Assembly (NCBI GenBank): GCA_042569595.1
Contig: JBHPHI010000033.1
Span: forward strand, 1 to 6,473
Reading direction: 5' to 3'
Length of the DNA: 6,473 nt
Source: JBHPHI01 sp042569595
Lineage (GTDB): Bacteria; Patescibacteriota; Microgenomatia; UBA1400; 2-01-FULL-45-11
Shown here: positions 1 through 5,541 of the stretch, one piece after another
Layout: each line of letters opens with the position of its first letter
How positions within the stretch are numbered: the first letter of the stretch is position 1
Notes under the pieces: generated by a model
The model's database searches: none
What the model was told of the DNA's origin: nothing
Seen by the model: the letters and a program-made list of their open reading frames with translations, nothing else
Position numbers and translations under genes: made by a program

Positions 1-3000
1 CACCCACACCACCACTTAGTAGTACATTACCTACAGCTACATCAGCTAACCGAGCAAGAGATGCTGCTCCATCTGCATAAAGTAAGTCTCCAACAGCGTA
101 ACTACTTTGACCTGTACCACCATAAGCTTCACCGACTACATCTGCTGTCCAGGTTCCTGCGTCAATATTCCCAGAAGCATCTACATTAAAGGCATTTCCT
201 GTTCCTGAAGTTAGAGTGCCAGCAAAATCAGCGTTAATAGTGGTGGTTAAGCTGCCAGTAATGTCTACACTATCGTTGATAGATATATTTCCATCTGAAT
301 CAGATAAAGTTCCTGCTGTAGTGATATTAATTCCAGTAGTAGCGGAACCAAGATCTACGGTGTCATTTAGAACTATGTTTCCATCAGTGTCTGTAACAAC
401 TCCCGCAGTGGTGATATTTAAGCCAGTAGTTGCTGATCCTAAGTCAACTACATCATTAATAACAACATTGCCGTTGTTGTCAGATAGATTTCCTGAAGTA
501 TCTATATTTAGGCCATTTGCAACTGATCCTATGTCTGTAGTGTCATCTAGAACTAGGTTTCCAGTGGAATTGCTAATGTTTCCTTGTAGGTCTGAAGTTG
601 AAGTAACGGATAGAGTGCCAGTGATATCTGTATTGTCTAAAAGAGATAGGTTTCCATCGATGTCGGAAATGACTCCGGCTGGAGTGATGTTTATTCCGGT
701 AGTAGGAGATCCCAAGTCGATTGTGTCGTCTAGAATTAAATTTCCGGTTGAGTTGGCAAGAGCATCTTGAAAGTCTGAAGTTGAGGTAACGGATAGAGTG
801 CCAGTTATGTCTGTGTTCCCCCCCAAAGCGCTTGTGCCTGTAACCACTATGTTTTCGTTCAGGGTTATTCCTCCAGTTGTAGCTCCTCCGATGGTTAGGT
901 TTTGAAGGGCTGTGGTTTGAAGACTTCCGTCAGCTGTTAAGTAAGCTGCTCCAGCCTCACTAGCAGAAACACTAGCTGTGGGTGTGCCTGAGTCTATATT
1001 GAGAACTGCAAATTTTGCAGATGAAGATGCATCACTTCCAATAAGAAAATCTGTGGTGTTGTTTGTGGGGAAAAGGGCACCATTTTGCAGGCTCCAGTAT
1101 GTTGATCCACCCCCACCACTTTGAGCTACCCAGGAAAGAGTGCCGGAACCATTTGTAGAAAGAACATAATCTGCGCTGCCGTCTGCTCCTGGCCAGGTGT
1201 ATGTAACTGTGTTGAATTGAGTAGTGCCGATATTGGAAAGATTTCCTGCATTAGTGATTCTAGTTGTGGCGGCGGCTCCTGTTTGAATGTTTCCTGAGAA
1301 GACATTTAGATCATTTAGAACTTGGAAATTTTCGTTAACGAATATGGTGTCTGCAGCTGTGCTAGTAAGTACTGGTCCAACTCCATCTAGGTCAATATCT
1401 AGGTCTACGTCTGCTGTTCCACCTGTTCCCACGAGAGAAATGAAGTCATCTGTTTGACCGTCTATATATTCGTCGTTTTCAAAAGTAATCAGACCACCAA
1501 GGGTGAAGTCGCCAGTGTCTGAAATAACATAGGTGCTTCCATGGAAGTAAATATCTCCAGCCCCGTTGGGATCTATGGTGAGGTTTTCATCTGTATCTTC
1601 TGTGGATATGTTTGCAGAAGCATCGTTCAAGCCCAAAACTAGATCTGCTGCTTCGAACGATCCTGTATTGGTGAGAGTAGCTCTGGTGGTTCCGGAGGCG
1701 GAGGCGGTAAGTATGTCGTTTCCGTTAATTTCATTGAGAGAGACCAAGGCATTGCCGGCGTAACCTCCGCCAATCTCAAGTTTATGTTCCGGGCTTGTTA
1801 AGCCTATTCCAATAGTATCTTCAGAAGCGTCTATTTTAAAAAGTTGAGCATCATTCTGTCCTTCAATGGTAAAGTCATAGTTCCCACCTGATTCATTAAA
1901 AGTGTGGTTCATGTAGTATGTTTGAAAACTCGTACCACCTTTCATGTAAAGCATGGCGGTGCTGTTGTTTACAAACTGCAAGGTGCCTCCAGTACTAATA
2001 TTCATTTTGTAGTTTGTAGCACCAGCTCCTGTTCCAGTTAATCTAAAGAGGTCTGTACCTGTAGCCCCTTGCACATCAAGTATTGCTTGAGGATTAGCTA
2101 CTCCCACCCCAACTCTGTTGCTGCTTGCATCTATAGATAGGGTATTACTATCGAAGTTTAAGGCATCAACCGCATTATTTAGAGAAATGTCTACTGTTTG
2201 GTTAGATAAGTCCCACGCACCTTCGTTGAAGATGAGTCCTCCTGTGGTGGAGCCACCAAATGTGAGGTTTTGCATGGCGGTGGCGGCAAGATTTCCGTCA
2301 GCTGTTAAGTATGATCCACCGCTTTCTCCGGCACTAACAGAAGCGGTGGGGGTGCCGGAATCGATGTTTAAGACTGCAAATTTTGCAGAAGCTGAAGCGC
2401 CACTCCCAAGAAAGAAGTCCATGGATGTGTTTTTGGTGAATATGGCTCCATTTTGTATAGCCCAATGATTGGATGATTCTGTAAGGACTGAGGGGTCTTG
2501 CCAGGAAAGGGTGCCAGATCCATTGGTGGAGAGAACATAATCACTAGTTCCGTCCGCACCTGGCCAAGTGTAGGCGACAGTGTTGAATGATGTTGTTCCA
2601 GTTGTGGTAAGGTTTGTGATTCCTGATAAATTTCCTGAGTTGAAGGCCCAGTCGCCGTTGAAGTTGCCATCTGCGATTGTGTTGGTGCCAATGTCCAATG
2701 TTCCAGACATAGTAATTCCACCCACTCCAGTTAGGTCTCCGCCCGTGAAAGTGGCGGTGCCGTCTGTAATGGTGGAGCCTTGAACGGTGGATAGGGAAGT
2801 AATGTTTCCTGAAGAATCAAGTGTTCCTGTGATGTCTGCATTTCCTAGTAGGTCTGATGTGCCGGATATAATAATATTTTCATCTAATGTAATACCTCCG
2901 GTGGTAAAGCCTCCAAGAACCAAGTTTTGAAGTGCGGTAGTTTGAAGGTTCCCTGAGGCTGTGAGATAGGAAGCTCCTGCAGCCCCTGCACTAATGCTGG

Positions 3001-5311
3001 CTGTTGTCGTACCACTGTTTACATTTAAAACTGCAAACTTAGCGCTTGCCGAGGAACTGCTTCCGATAAGAAAATCAATAGTTTTGTTTATTGGGGAGAT
3101 AGCGCCATTGGCGACATCCCAATTTACGGTTCCACCAGCAACCACAGCAGGATCTTGCCAGGAAAGAGTGCCAGAGCCGTTGGTGGCGAGAATGTATGAA
3201 GTGCTGCCATCTGCTCCTGGCCATGAGTAAGTAACTGTGTTGAGTTGAGTAGTGCCAATGTTGGTAAGGTTTCCAGAGCTGTCTATTCTGGATGCTGAAT
3301 TAGTTTGAATGTCTCCTGCCGTAGTGTTTATGTTTCCTGATGTTGTGAGAGTGGAGAATCCAGATCCTGCTCCAGCGGTGATGGAGGCAGTGCCATCTGT
3401 GAGGGTGGTTCCAGTGACTGTGCCCGTGACTGATAGGCTGTCTGCTAAATTGAGTCCTCCTGTGCCTGTAAAGTCTGTACCAGTGGCTCCAATATTTTGT
3501 ATGGCATAAGAATTCATGTTAAAGGTTGATCCTGCAACGGCATTGAAGGTGATAGAGTCTGTGGCTGCGTCTCCTAGAGTAGTGTTGCCATCGATGGTGA
3601 CGTTACCTGAATTATCTACAAAAAATGGAGCAGAGCTGGTTGTGCCTCCTATAGCAAAATCATCAGTTATGGTTTGAGGATAGATAACTCCAGACGGATT
3701 GTCCCAAATTCCAGATCCACCCCCTGCAGCGAGGGCGTATATGGTGTTGATGGCGTCAATAATGGCAGTGTCTCCGCTATCAAGTGAAGTAGATGAGTCA
3801 GTTAAGGTGACTGCTGAAGTGAGGTTGGAGTCGTTGAGCGTTATGGTTGTGCCTGATAAGCCAATAGAGTCTCCGCCATCGCCTAGTGTTACTGCTCCTG
3901 CCGAAGTTAAATCTTCTGAAAATAGGTCTGACTTGAAGTACCCGTTGTTGGCGCTAATGTTTCCGTTTTTGTCAAAGTAGTATGTTGTGTCATCTCCGAT
4001 GGATAACCCCTGAGAAAAGGTGATGTAGTCGGAATTGTTCGTTAGGGAATTGCTGGAGCTTGAAAAGTTGATGGGGCCTCCTATTTCTATTCCACCCATG
4101 GTTTTTAGTGAAGTAGAGGAGCTGCTTGGGTCAAGATAGTAAGATTCGTTATTTGAATCTATGAGTTTGGGTGAGTATAGGTTGCCTGATATTTGGGTGG
4201 GTTGGTCAATTTGGATGGGGCGACTAAGTTGGGGGTCTATAGTGAGAAGTGATTCGCCAGCTTGTCCAGAAAACACAGCTTTTGAGGAGTCACCCTTAAT
4301 GTTTACGAGAAAATCAGCGTCTGTGCCTATTGTGTCTGCTAAGGTGAATGAAAGATCTTGGCTGGTTGTGTTGATGGTGTTTCCCCCGCTGTAGGCTGTT
4401 TGGAGAGAAGAAACGATGCTTTCTGAAGTTGTTGAATCTAGATAGATCCATTCAGATCCATTGAAATAGGCCAGTTGATTTGTGGTCTGATCAAGATAGA
4501 TACTGCCAACTTGAGGATTTGTTGGTTGAGAGTGGGGAATGAGGTTTAAGGCTCCACCAACTGTAACATCTTGAGCGATTGAAGCACTTCCGGTGTTTAG
4601 GTTTAGATTTCCATCTTGATCGAGTGAGGAAATAGAGCCTTCATCTGACCCAATACTAATCTTGCCCCCTAAAAAGTAGCCGACGTCGCCACCAGATGTA
4701 TTTTGGTTGTATTTAGGAGAAGACGATGGTCTGGGAAAGTATCCCGCCTGAGATCTTTCCTCTGGCAATGGTTGCTGGTTGGTTACGCGAGAAAGAAGAA
4801 TGAGAAAAATTATCACTATCCCTACAGCTACGCTAGAGGGAACAAAGTATCGAAGGAAGTCATTTGGCGTAGATTTTTGTGATTTAGTGTTTTCCACCTC
4901 TGGTTGTTTTTCTTCTTTTTGTGGAGTTTTTTCTTTGCTGGGAATGGTTGTTTGTTGAGTTGAGTCAAAACCCTGAGGCAGTGAGTACTGCTTTCCTGAT
5001 TCGTTTTGGGAGGTTTGTATTTTTCCCTCTTTTTCCCAGCGATTGATGGTGTTTGAAGTGATTCCTAATTTTGCAATAAGATCGTCCTTAGAAAATGCAT
5101 TTATTTTTTTGGTTGGTTCGGGTAGATAGGGTGTGGTCTTTTGGAGCTTTTGTTTGAGGATGGCTATGTCTGTTTCTGTGTAGCGTCTTTGGTTGCCTAA
5201 GGTTCTGATTGGGGATACAGACCCTTTCTTTTCCCACCTTCTTAAGGTCTTGGAACTTACACCAAGGATATTGGATACTTCGGAGATGGTATATGTTTTT
5301 TTAGTGCTCAT
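1..5311 (-). CDS. Giant membrane-anchored fibre protein with N-terminal double MerR-type DNA-binding head (partial, C-terminus off window)
   Basis: An open frame of 1770 codons runs from ATG at 5311-5309 to the left edge with no stop. Frame continuity is supported because the three WPGADG tryptophans (residues 697, 916, 1373) all fall in this frame. Order: MerR-like winged helix 1 (about 6-60), winged helix 2 (72-112), Lys/Glu/Gln-rich linker (113-151), transmembrane segment (156-174), Pro/Ser-rich neck (178-205), then about 1565 residues of Thr/Ser/Gly/Asn/Asp-rich repeats. By eye there is no Cys, and only about 17 Lys and 8 Arg after residue 190, which fits an exported fibre. The start is the only canonical one before the first HTH; an in-frame TAA lies 36 bases upstream. 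No Shine-Dalgarno precedes this ATG. No signal peptidase site is evident, so the membrane segment is read as a type II anchor with the head inside. The molecular role (adhesin, receptor, regulator) is inferred; the family was not recognised as a whole. Confidence 0.9.
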   Translation of the reverse strand, partial: MSTKKTYTISEVSNILGVSSKTLRRWEKKGSVSPIRTLGNQRRYTETDIAILKQKLQKTTPYLPEPTKKINAFSKDDLIAKLGITSNTINRWEKEGKIQTSQNESGKQYSLPQGFDSTQQTTIPSKEKTPQKEEKQPEVENTKSQKSTPNDFLRYFVPSSVAVGIVIIFLILLSRVTNQQPLPEERSQAGYFPRPSSSPKYNQNTSGGDVGYFLGGKISIGSDEGSISSLDQDGNLNLNTGSASIAQDVTVGGALNLIPHSQPTNPQVGSIYLDQTTNQLAYFNGSEWIYLDSTTSESIVSSLQTAYSGGNTINTTSQDLSFTLADTIGTDADFLVNIKGDSSKAVFSGQAGESLLTIDPQLSRPIQIDQPTQISGNLYSPKLIDSNNESYYLDPSSSSTSLKTMGGIEIGGPINFSSSSNSLTNNSDYITFSQGLSIGDDTTYYFDKNGNISANNGYFKSDLFSEDLTSAGAVTLGDGGDSIGLSGTTITLNDSNLTSAVTLTDSSTSLDSGDTAIIDAINTIYALAAGGGSGIWDNPSGVIYPQTITDDFAIGGTTSSAPFFVDNSGNVTIDGNTTLGDAATDSITFNAVAGSTFNMNSYAIQNIGATGTDFTGTGGLNLADSLSVTGTVTGTTLTDGTASITAGAGSGFSTLTTSGNINTTAGDIQTNSASRIDSSGNLTNIGTTQLNTVTYSWPGADGSTSYILATNGSGTLSWQDPAVVAGGTVNWDVANGAISPINKTIDFLIGSSSSASAKFAVLNVNSGTTTASISAGAAGASYLTASGNLQTTALQNLVLGGFTTGGITLDENIIISGTSDLLGNADITGTLDSSGNITSLSTVQGSTITDGTATFTGGDLTGVGGITMSGTLDIGTNTIADGNFNGDWAFNSGNLSGITNLTTTGTTSFNTVAYTWPGADGTSDYVLSTNGSGTLSWQDPSVLTESSNHWAIQNGAIFTKNTSMDFFLGSGASASAKFAVLNIDSGTPTASVSAGESGGSYLTADGNLAATAMQNLTFGGSTTGGLIFNEGAWDLSNQTVDISLNNAVDALNFDSNTLSIDASSNRVGVGVANPQAILDVQGATGTDLFRLTGTGAGATNYKMNISTGGTLQFVNNSTAMLYMKGGTSFQTYYMNHTFNESGGNYDFTIEGQNDAQLFKIDASEDTIGIGLTSPEHKLEIGGGYAGNALVSLNEINGNDILTASASGTTRATLTNTGSFEAADLVLGLNDASANISTEDTDENLTIDPNGAGDIYFHGSTYVISDTGDFTLGGLITFENDEYIDGQTDDFISLVGTGGTADVDLDIDLDGVGPVLTSTAADTIFVNENFQVLNDLNVFSGNIQTGAAATTRITNAGNLSNIGTTQFNTVTYTWPGADGSADYVLSTNGSGTLSWVAQSGGGGSTYWSLQNGALFPTNNTTDFLIGSDASSSAKFAVLNIDSGTPTASVSASEAGAAYLTADGSLQTTALQNLTIGGATTGGITLNENIVVTGTSALGGNTDITGTLSVTSTSDFQDALANSTGNLILDDTIDLGSPTTGINITPAGVISDIDGNLSLLDNTDITGTLSVTSTSDLQGNISNSTGNLVLDDTTDIGSVANGLNIDTSGNLSDNNGNVVINDVVDLGSATTGLNITTAGVVTDTDGNIVLNDTVDLGSATTGINITTAGTLSDSDGNISINDSVDITGSLTTTINADFAGTLTSGTGNAFNVDASGNIDAGTWTADVVGEAYGGTGQSSYAVGDLLYADGAASLARLADVAVGNVLLSGGVG
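2..157 (-). other. GGTGQ-type tail-fibre motif at the visible C-terminal end (residues 1719-1770)
   Basis: GTWTADVVGEAYGGTGQSSY, followed by AVGDLLYADG and LARLADVAVGNVLLSGG, matches a motif often seen in phage tail fibres and large surface fibres (a GTW...GGTGxxxY stretch, then GDLLYxxG and LxxLxxxxxGxxL). It commonly precedes further repeats or a distal tip domain, so the protein probably continues well beyond the window. Confidence 0.75.
200..745 (-). repeat. Tandem ~30-residue repeat array, six units (residues 1523-1704)
   Basis: Six consecutive units of 30 or 31 residues (90 or 93 bases), each opening with GN. The consensus is about GN-(I/V/L)-x-(L/I)-(N/D)-D-x-(V/T)-D-(L/I)-G-S-x-TTG-(I/L)-NIT-x-AG-x-(L/V)-(S/T)-D-x-D. 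Units start at residues 1523, 1553, 1584, 1614, 1644 and 1674. Units 1, 3, 4 and 5 are closest; 2 and 6 diverge after the DIT motif. The strict period and regular hydrophobic alternation suggest a beta-solenoid or beta-prism shaft. Direct DNA similarity is also visible, notably 591-634 against 774-817 (40 of 44 bases), giving a 183-base super-repeat. Confidence 0.85.
794..1234 (-). repeat. Fibre module C, ~147 residues (1360-1506)
   Basis: Third copy, full length like A: NIGTTQFNTVTYTWPGADGS, ADYVLSTNGSGTLSW, a Gly-rich SGGGGS in place of QDP, W1406, NGALFP, TDFLIGSDASSSAKFAVLNI, SGTPTASVSAS, AAYLTADGSLQTTALQNL, GGATTGGITLNENIVV, then GTSALGGNTDITGTL. It is closest to B in the middle (SGTPTASVSA is identical) and closest to A at the end, so gene conversion or mosaic duplication is possible. 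Confidence 0.88.
1235..2218 (-). other. Inter-module region with two GxGxxxP fibre motifs (residues 1032-1359)
   Basis: This 328-residue insert lies between modules B and C. It contains two related motifs, DASSNRVGVGVANPQAILDV (1061-1080, 2072-2131) and DASEDTIGIGLTSPEHKLEI (1161-1180, 1772-1831), about 100 residues apart. The pattern D-x-S...xVGIG-x-(T/x)-x-P...LxVxG is common in large bacterial and phage fibre proteins, often upstream of a C-terminal intramolecular chaperone (Peptidase_S74). Between them is the most aromatic and Met-rich part of the protein (YKMN, MLYMKG, FQTYYMNHTF), which could be a folded head or binding domain. Later there is an Asp-rich run near residues 1310-1320 (DVDLDIDLDG) that may bind Ca2+; that is speculative. 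Confidence 0.65.
2219..2605 (-). repeat. Fibre module B, ~129 residues (903-1031), C-terminally shortened
   Basis: Second copy: TSFNTVAYTWPGADGTSDYV, STNGSGTLSWQDP, NGAIF, MDFFLGSGASASAKFAVLNI, SGTPTASVSAGESGGSYLTA, QNLTFGG, TTGGLIFNEG. After residue 1031 it departs from copies A and C: the NI-(I/V)-(I/V)-(S/T)-GTS end is replaced by a new stretch beginning AWDLSNQTVDIS. Its spacing to A is 219 residues, and to C 457 residues. Confidence 0.87.
2606..2818 (-). other. Spacer between modules A and B (residues 832-902)
   Basis: Seventy-one residues of SGNI, GTxxI and ADGNF-type Gly/Asn turns. It contains the doublet DGTATFTGGDLTGVGGITMS and SGTLDIGTNTIADGNFNGDW, which resembles trimeric phage tail-fibre sequence. 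No catalytic motif is visible. Confidence 0.55.
2819..3262 (-). repeat. Fibre module A, ~148 residues (684-831)
   Basis: This is the first of three full copies of a module not matched to a named domain. Landmarks in order: NIGTTQLNTV, W697-PGADGS, ATNGSGTLSWQDP, NGAISP, TIDFLIGSSSSASAKFAVLN, a GASYLTASGNLQTTALQNL stretch, GGFTTGGITLDENI, and GTSDLLGNADITGTL at the end. The pattern alternates beta-like strands and Gly/Asn turns. Copies A and C keep the full length; B loses the end. DNA identity between copies is clearly imperfect, so the duplications are old. Confidence 0.88.
3263..4696 (-). other. Membrane-proximal ectodomain of the fibre protein (residues 206-683)
   Basis: This is about 480 residues of Ser/Thr/Asn/Gly-rich sequence with alternating hydrophobic residues, as in beta-rich fibres. 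Two landmarks stand out. Residues 261-291 (4439-4531) contain GSIYLDQTTNQLAYFNGSEW, a pattern common in phage tail-fibre and collar proteins (G-x-IY-x-D-x-TTN...YNG-x-W). Residues 531-570 hold a decayed copy of the module described at 2819-3262. Repeated DxxGN turns (for example DQDGN near 231, DKNGN, DNSGN) suggest repeating beta-strand and turn units. No enzymatic motif was found. Confidence 0.6.
3602..3721 (-). repeat. Decayed partial copy of the WPGADG module (residues 531-570)
   Basis: Glycine-rich GGGSG, then W536, then NPSGVIYP, then DDFAIGG and APFFV. This follows the same order as the middle part of module C (GGGGS, W1406, NGALFP, TDFLIGS, AKFAV). The WPGADG front half is absent, so it looks like a truncated or very old copy. 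The alignment was made by eye. Confidence 0.55.
4790..4846 (-). other. Single transmembrane segment (residues 156-174)
   Basis: Residues 156-174 are strongly hydrophobic, with VAVGIVIIFLILL as the core and no charge inside. The N-terminal flank is polar and contains basic residues (K143, K146, R154), and the C-terminal flank has one Arg (R175) followed by polar residues. With a cytoplasmic HTH head before it and a repetitive fibre after it, the natural reading is an uncleaved signal anchor with the C-terminus outside. The charge bias fits the positive-inside rule only moderately. Confidence 0.88.
4976..5098 (-). other. MerR-like winged-helix domain 2 (residues 72-112), a diverged copy of domain 1
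   Basis: Residues 72-112 align with domain 1: FSKDDLIAKLGITSNTINRW follows the same helix-turn-helix layout, and RWEKEG (91-96) mirrors RWEKKG of domain 1 (25-30). The wing is shorter and lacks the RRY signature, reading SGKQYSLP instead, so DNA contact by this copy is less certain. Two HTH units in one chain could act as an intramolecular dimer or bind tandem half-sites. After it comes a Lys/Glu/Gln/Pro-rich linker (113-151) of low complexity, likely a flexible cytoplasmic tether. Confidence 0.75.
5132..5296 (-). other. MerR-type winged-helix domain 1 (residues 6-60 of the fibre protein)
   Basis: Residues 6-60 match the MerR/HTH_17 pattern: the YTISEVSNILGVS start forms the helix-turn-helix, SSKTLRRWEKKG is the recognition helix and its end, and the wing contains GNQRRYTETD, the usual G-x-RRY signature. 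MerR-family regulators bind palindromic DNA as dimers. The usual C-terminal effector-binding or long dimerisation helix is replaced here by a second HTH and then a membrane anchor. Confidence in the fold is high; actual DNA binding is inferred. Confidence 0.88.
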
Positions 5312-5322
5312 GAGCAGAATAT

Positions 5323-5352
5323 TTATTCTTGCAAGAAATATTTGTTAGACAT
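5323..5352 (-). CDS. Candidate 9-codon leader peptide upstream of the fibre gene
   Basis: On the minus strand GAGGT (5357-5361) is followed by four bases and an ATG (5350-5352), then codons for MSNKYFLQE and TAA at 5323-5325. This is the best Shine-Dalgarno and start pair in the intergenic gap. The stop lies 11 bases before the ATG of the fibre gene, which has no Shine-Dalgarno of its own, so translational coupling by reinitiation is plausible. It is in a different frame from the fibre gene (offset 41 bases). Codons 6-9 coincide exactly with the 12-base palindrome at 5326-5337. It may be chance: such a short ORF carries little information by itself. Confidence 0.4.
   Translation of the reverse strand: MSNKYFLQE
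5326..5337. promoter_or_regulatory. Perfect 12-base palindrome next to the fibre gene start
   Basis: TTCTTGCAAGAA is exactly self-complementary and ends 15 bases upstream of the fibre ATG. It is nested in a wider inverted repeat, AATATTT (5318-5324) and AAATATT (5336-5342). A dimeric winged-helix protein typically reads such symmetry, so this is a candidate operator for autoregulation by the gene's own MerR-like head. Its position downstream of the predicted promoter would suit repression better than classical MerR activation. Confidence 0.4.
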
Positions 5353-5375
5353 TTTTACCTCATGTAATGTCCAAC
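5344..5375 (-). promoter_or_regulatory. Putative mRNA hairpin presenting the leader Shine-Dalgarno
   Basis: In the minus-strand transcript GUUGGACAU (5375-5367) can pair with AUGUCUAAC (5352-5344), a 9-bp stem with one G-U pair, around a 14-base loop. The loop carries the GAGGU ribosome site, and the leader AUG forms the first three bases of the 3' arm. The structure could limit or time translation of the leader and thus of the fibre gene. As DNA it is also an imperfect inverted repeat and could be a protein-binding site. Confidence 0.45.
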
Positions 5376-5406
5376 TTTGTAGCTACTTTTATTTCTTTTC
5401 ACATTC

Positions 5407-5435
5407 AGTCTAGTAAACCTCAAGTTATGGGTCAA
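5407..5435 (-). promoter_or_regulatory. Candidate sigma70-type promoter for the fibre gene
   Basis: On the minus strand, -35 TTGACC (5430-5435) and -10 TAGACT (5407-5412) are separated by 17 bases. The -35 matches the consensus at 5 of 6 positions and the -10 at 4 of 6. Transcription would start near 5400, leaving a leader of about 90 bases that contains the hairpin, the leader peptide and the palindrome. Confidence 0.5.
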
Positions 5436-5473
5436 CTAGCGTTATATATATAGAAGTACATCAATTCGTGGTG

Positions 5474-5502
5474 TTGACGATTGATGAGTGGGACCCTACA
5501 AT
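5474..5502 (+). promoter_or_regulatory. Sigma70-type promoter for mreB
   Basis: TTGACG (5474-5479) and TACAAT (5497-5502), each 5 of 6 to consensus, are separated by the optimal 17 bases. Transcription would start near 5509, about 33 bases before the mreB ATG. The 8-base palindrome GTGATCAC (5503-5510) sits directly on the predicted start site and could be a regulator site, but it is short enough to be chance. The mreB ribosome site is weak: only AGGT at 5527-5530, 11 bases from the ATG. Confidence 0.7.
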
Positions 5503-5541
5503 GTGATCACGTGTCATACACTTTATAGGTATTGTGAATAT

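Noticed and set aside
200..745. CRISPR-like array, because of regularly spaced similar segments
   Set aside because: The period is 90-93 bases with gradual divergence and conserved coding frame, not identical repeats with unique spacers.
216..770. Plus-strand ORF of about 184 codons, with several shorter plus-strand ORFs between 1566 and 4394
   Set aside because: They lie antisense to the repetitive fibre frame, have low-complexity Val/Pro/Ser-rich products that mirror its repeats, and lack ribosome sites. The minus-strand frame is continuous across all of them and has clear domain content.
1006..1020. CTGCAAATTTTGCAG inverted repeat (also at 2374-2388) as a hairpin or terminator
   Set aside because: It lies within the conserved AKFAVL codons of modules C and B, is not conserved in A (near 3030), and has no U-tract. 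It follows from protein conservation.
2368..2721. Minus-strand ORF of about 117 codons in another frame
   Set aside because: It is a shadow of fibre module B and the spacer before it. Its product has no recognisable pattern, while the main frame here encodes WPGADG and NGSGTLSW.
4976..5311. A separate small MerR-type regulator gene next to a separate fibre gene
   Set aside because: No stop codon separates them and no new start with a ribosome site occurs before the transmembrane segment. The head, linker and membrane segment read through in one frame.
1..5311. Alternative genetic code (UGA recoded)
   Set aside because: No in-frame UGA was met in either reading frame, so the window gives no evidence for recoding.
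5441..5452. TATATATATA stretch as a -10 element or origin-like AT-rich box
   Set aside because: There is no suitable -35 at the right distance on either strand, no DnaA-box cluster, and better promoters lie on both sides.
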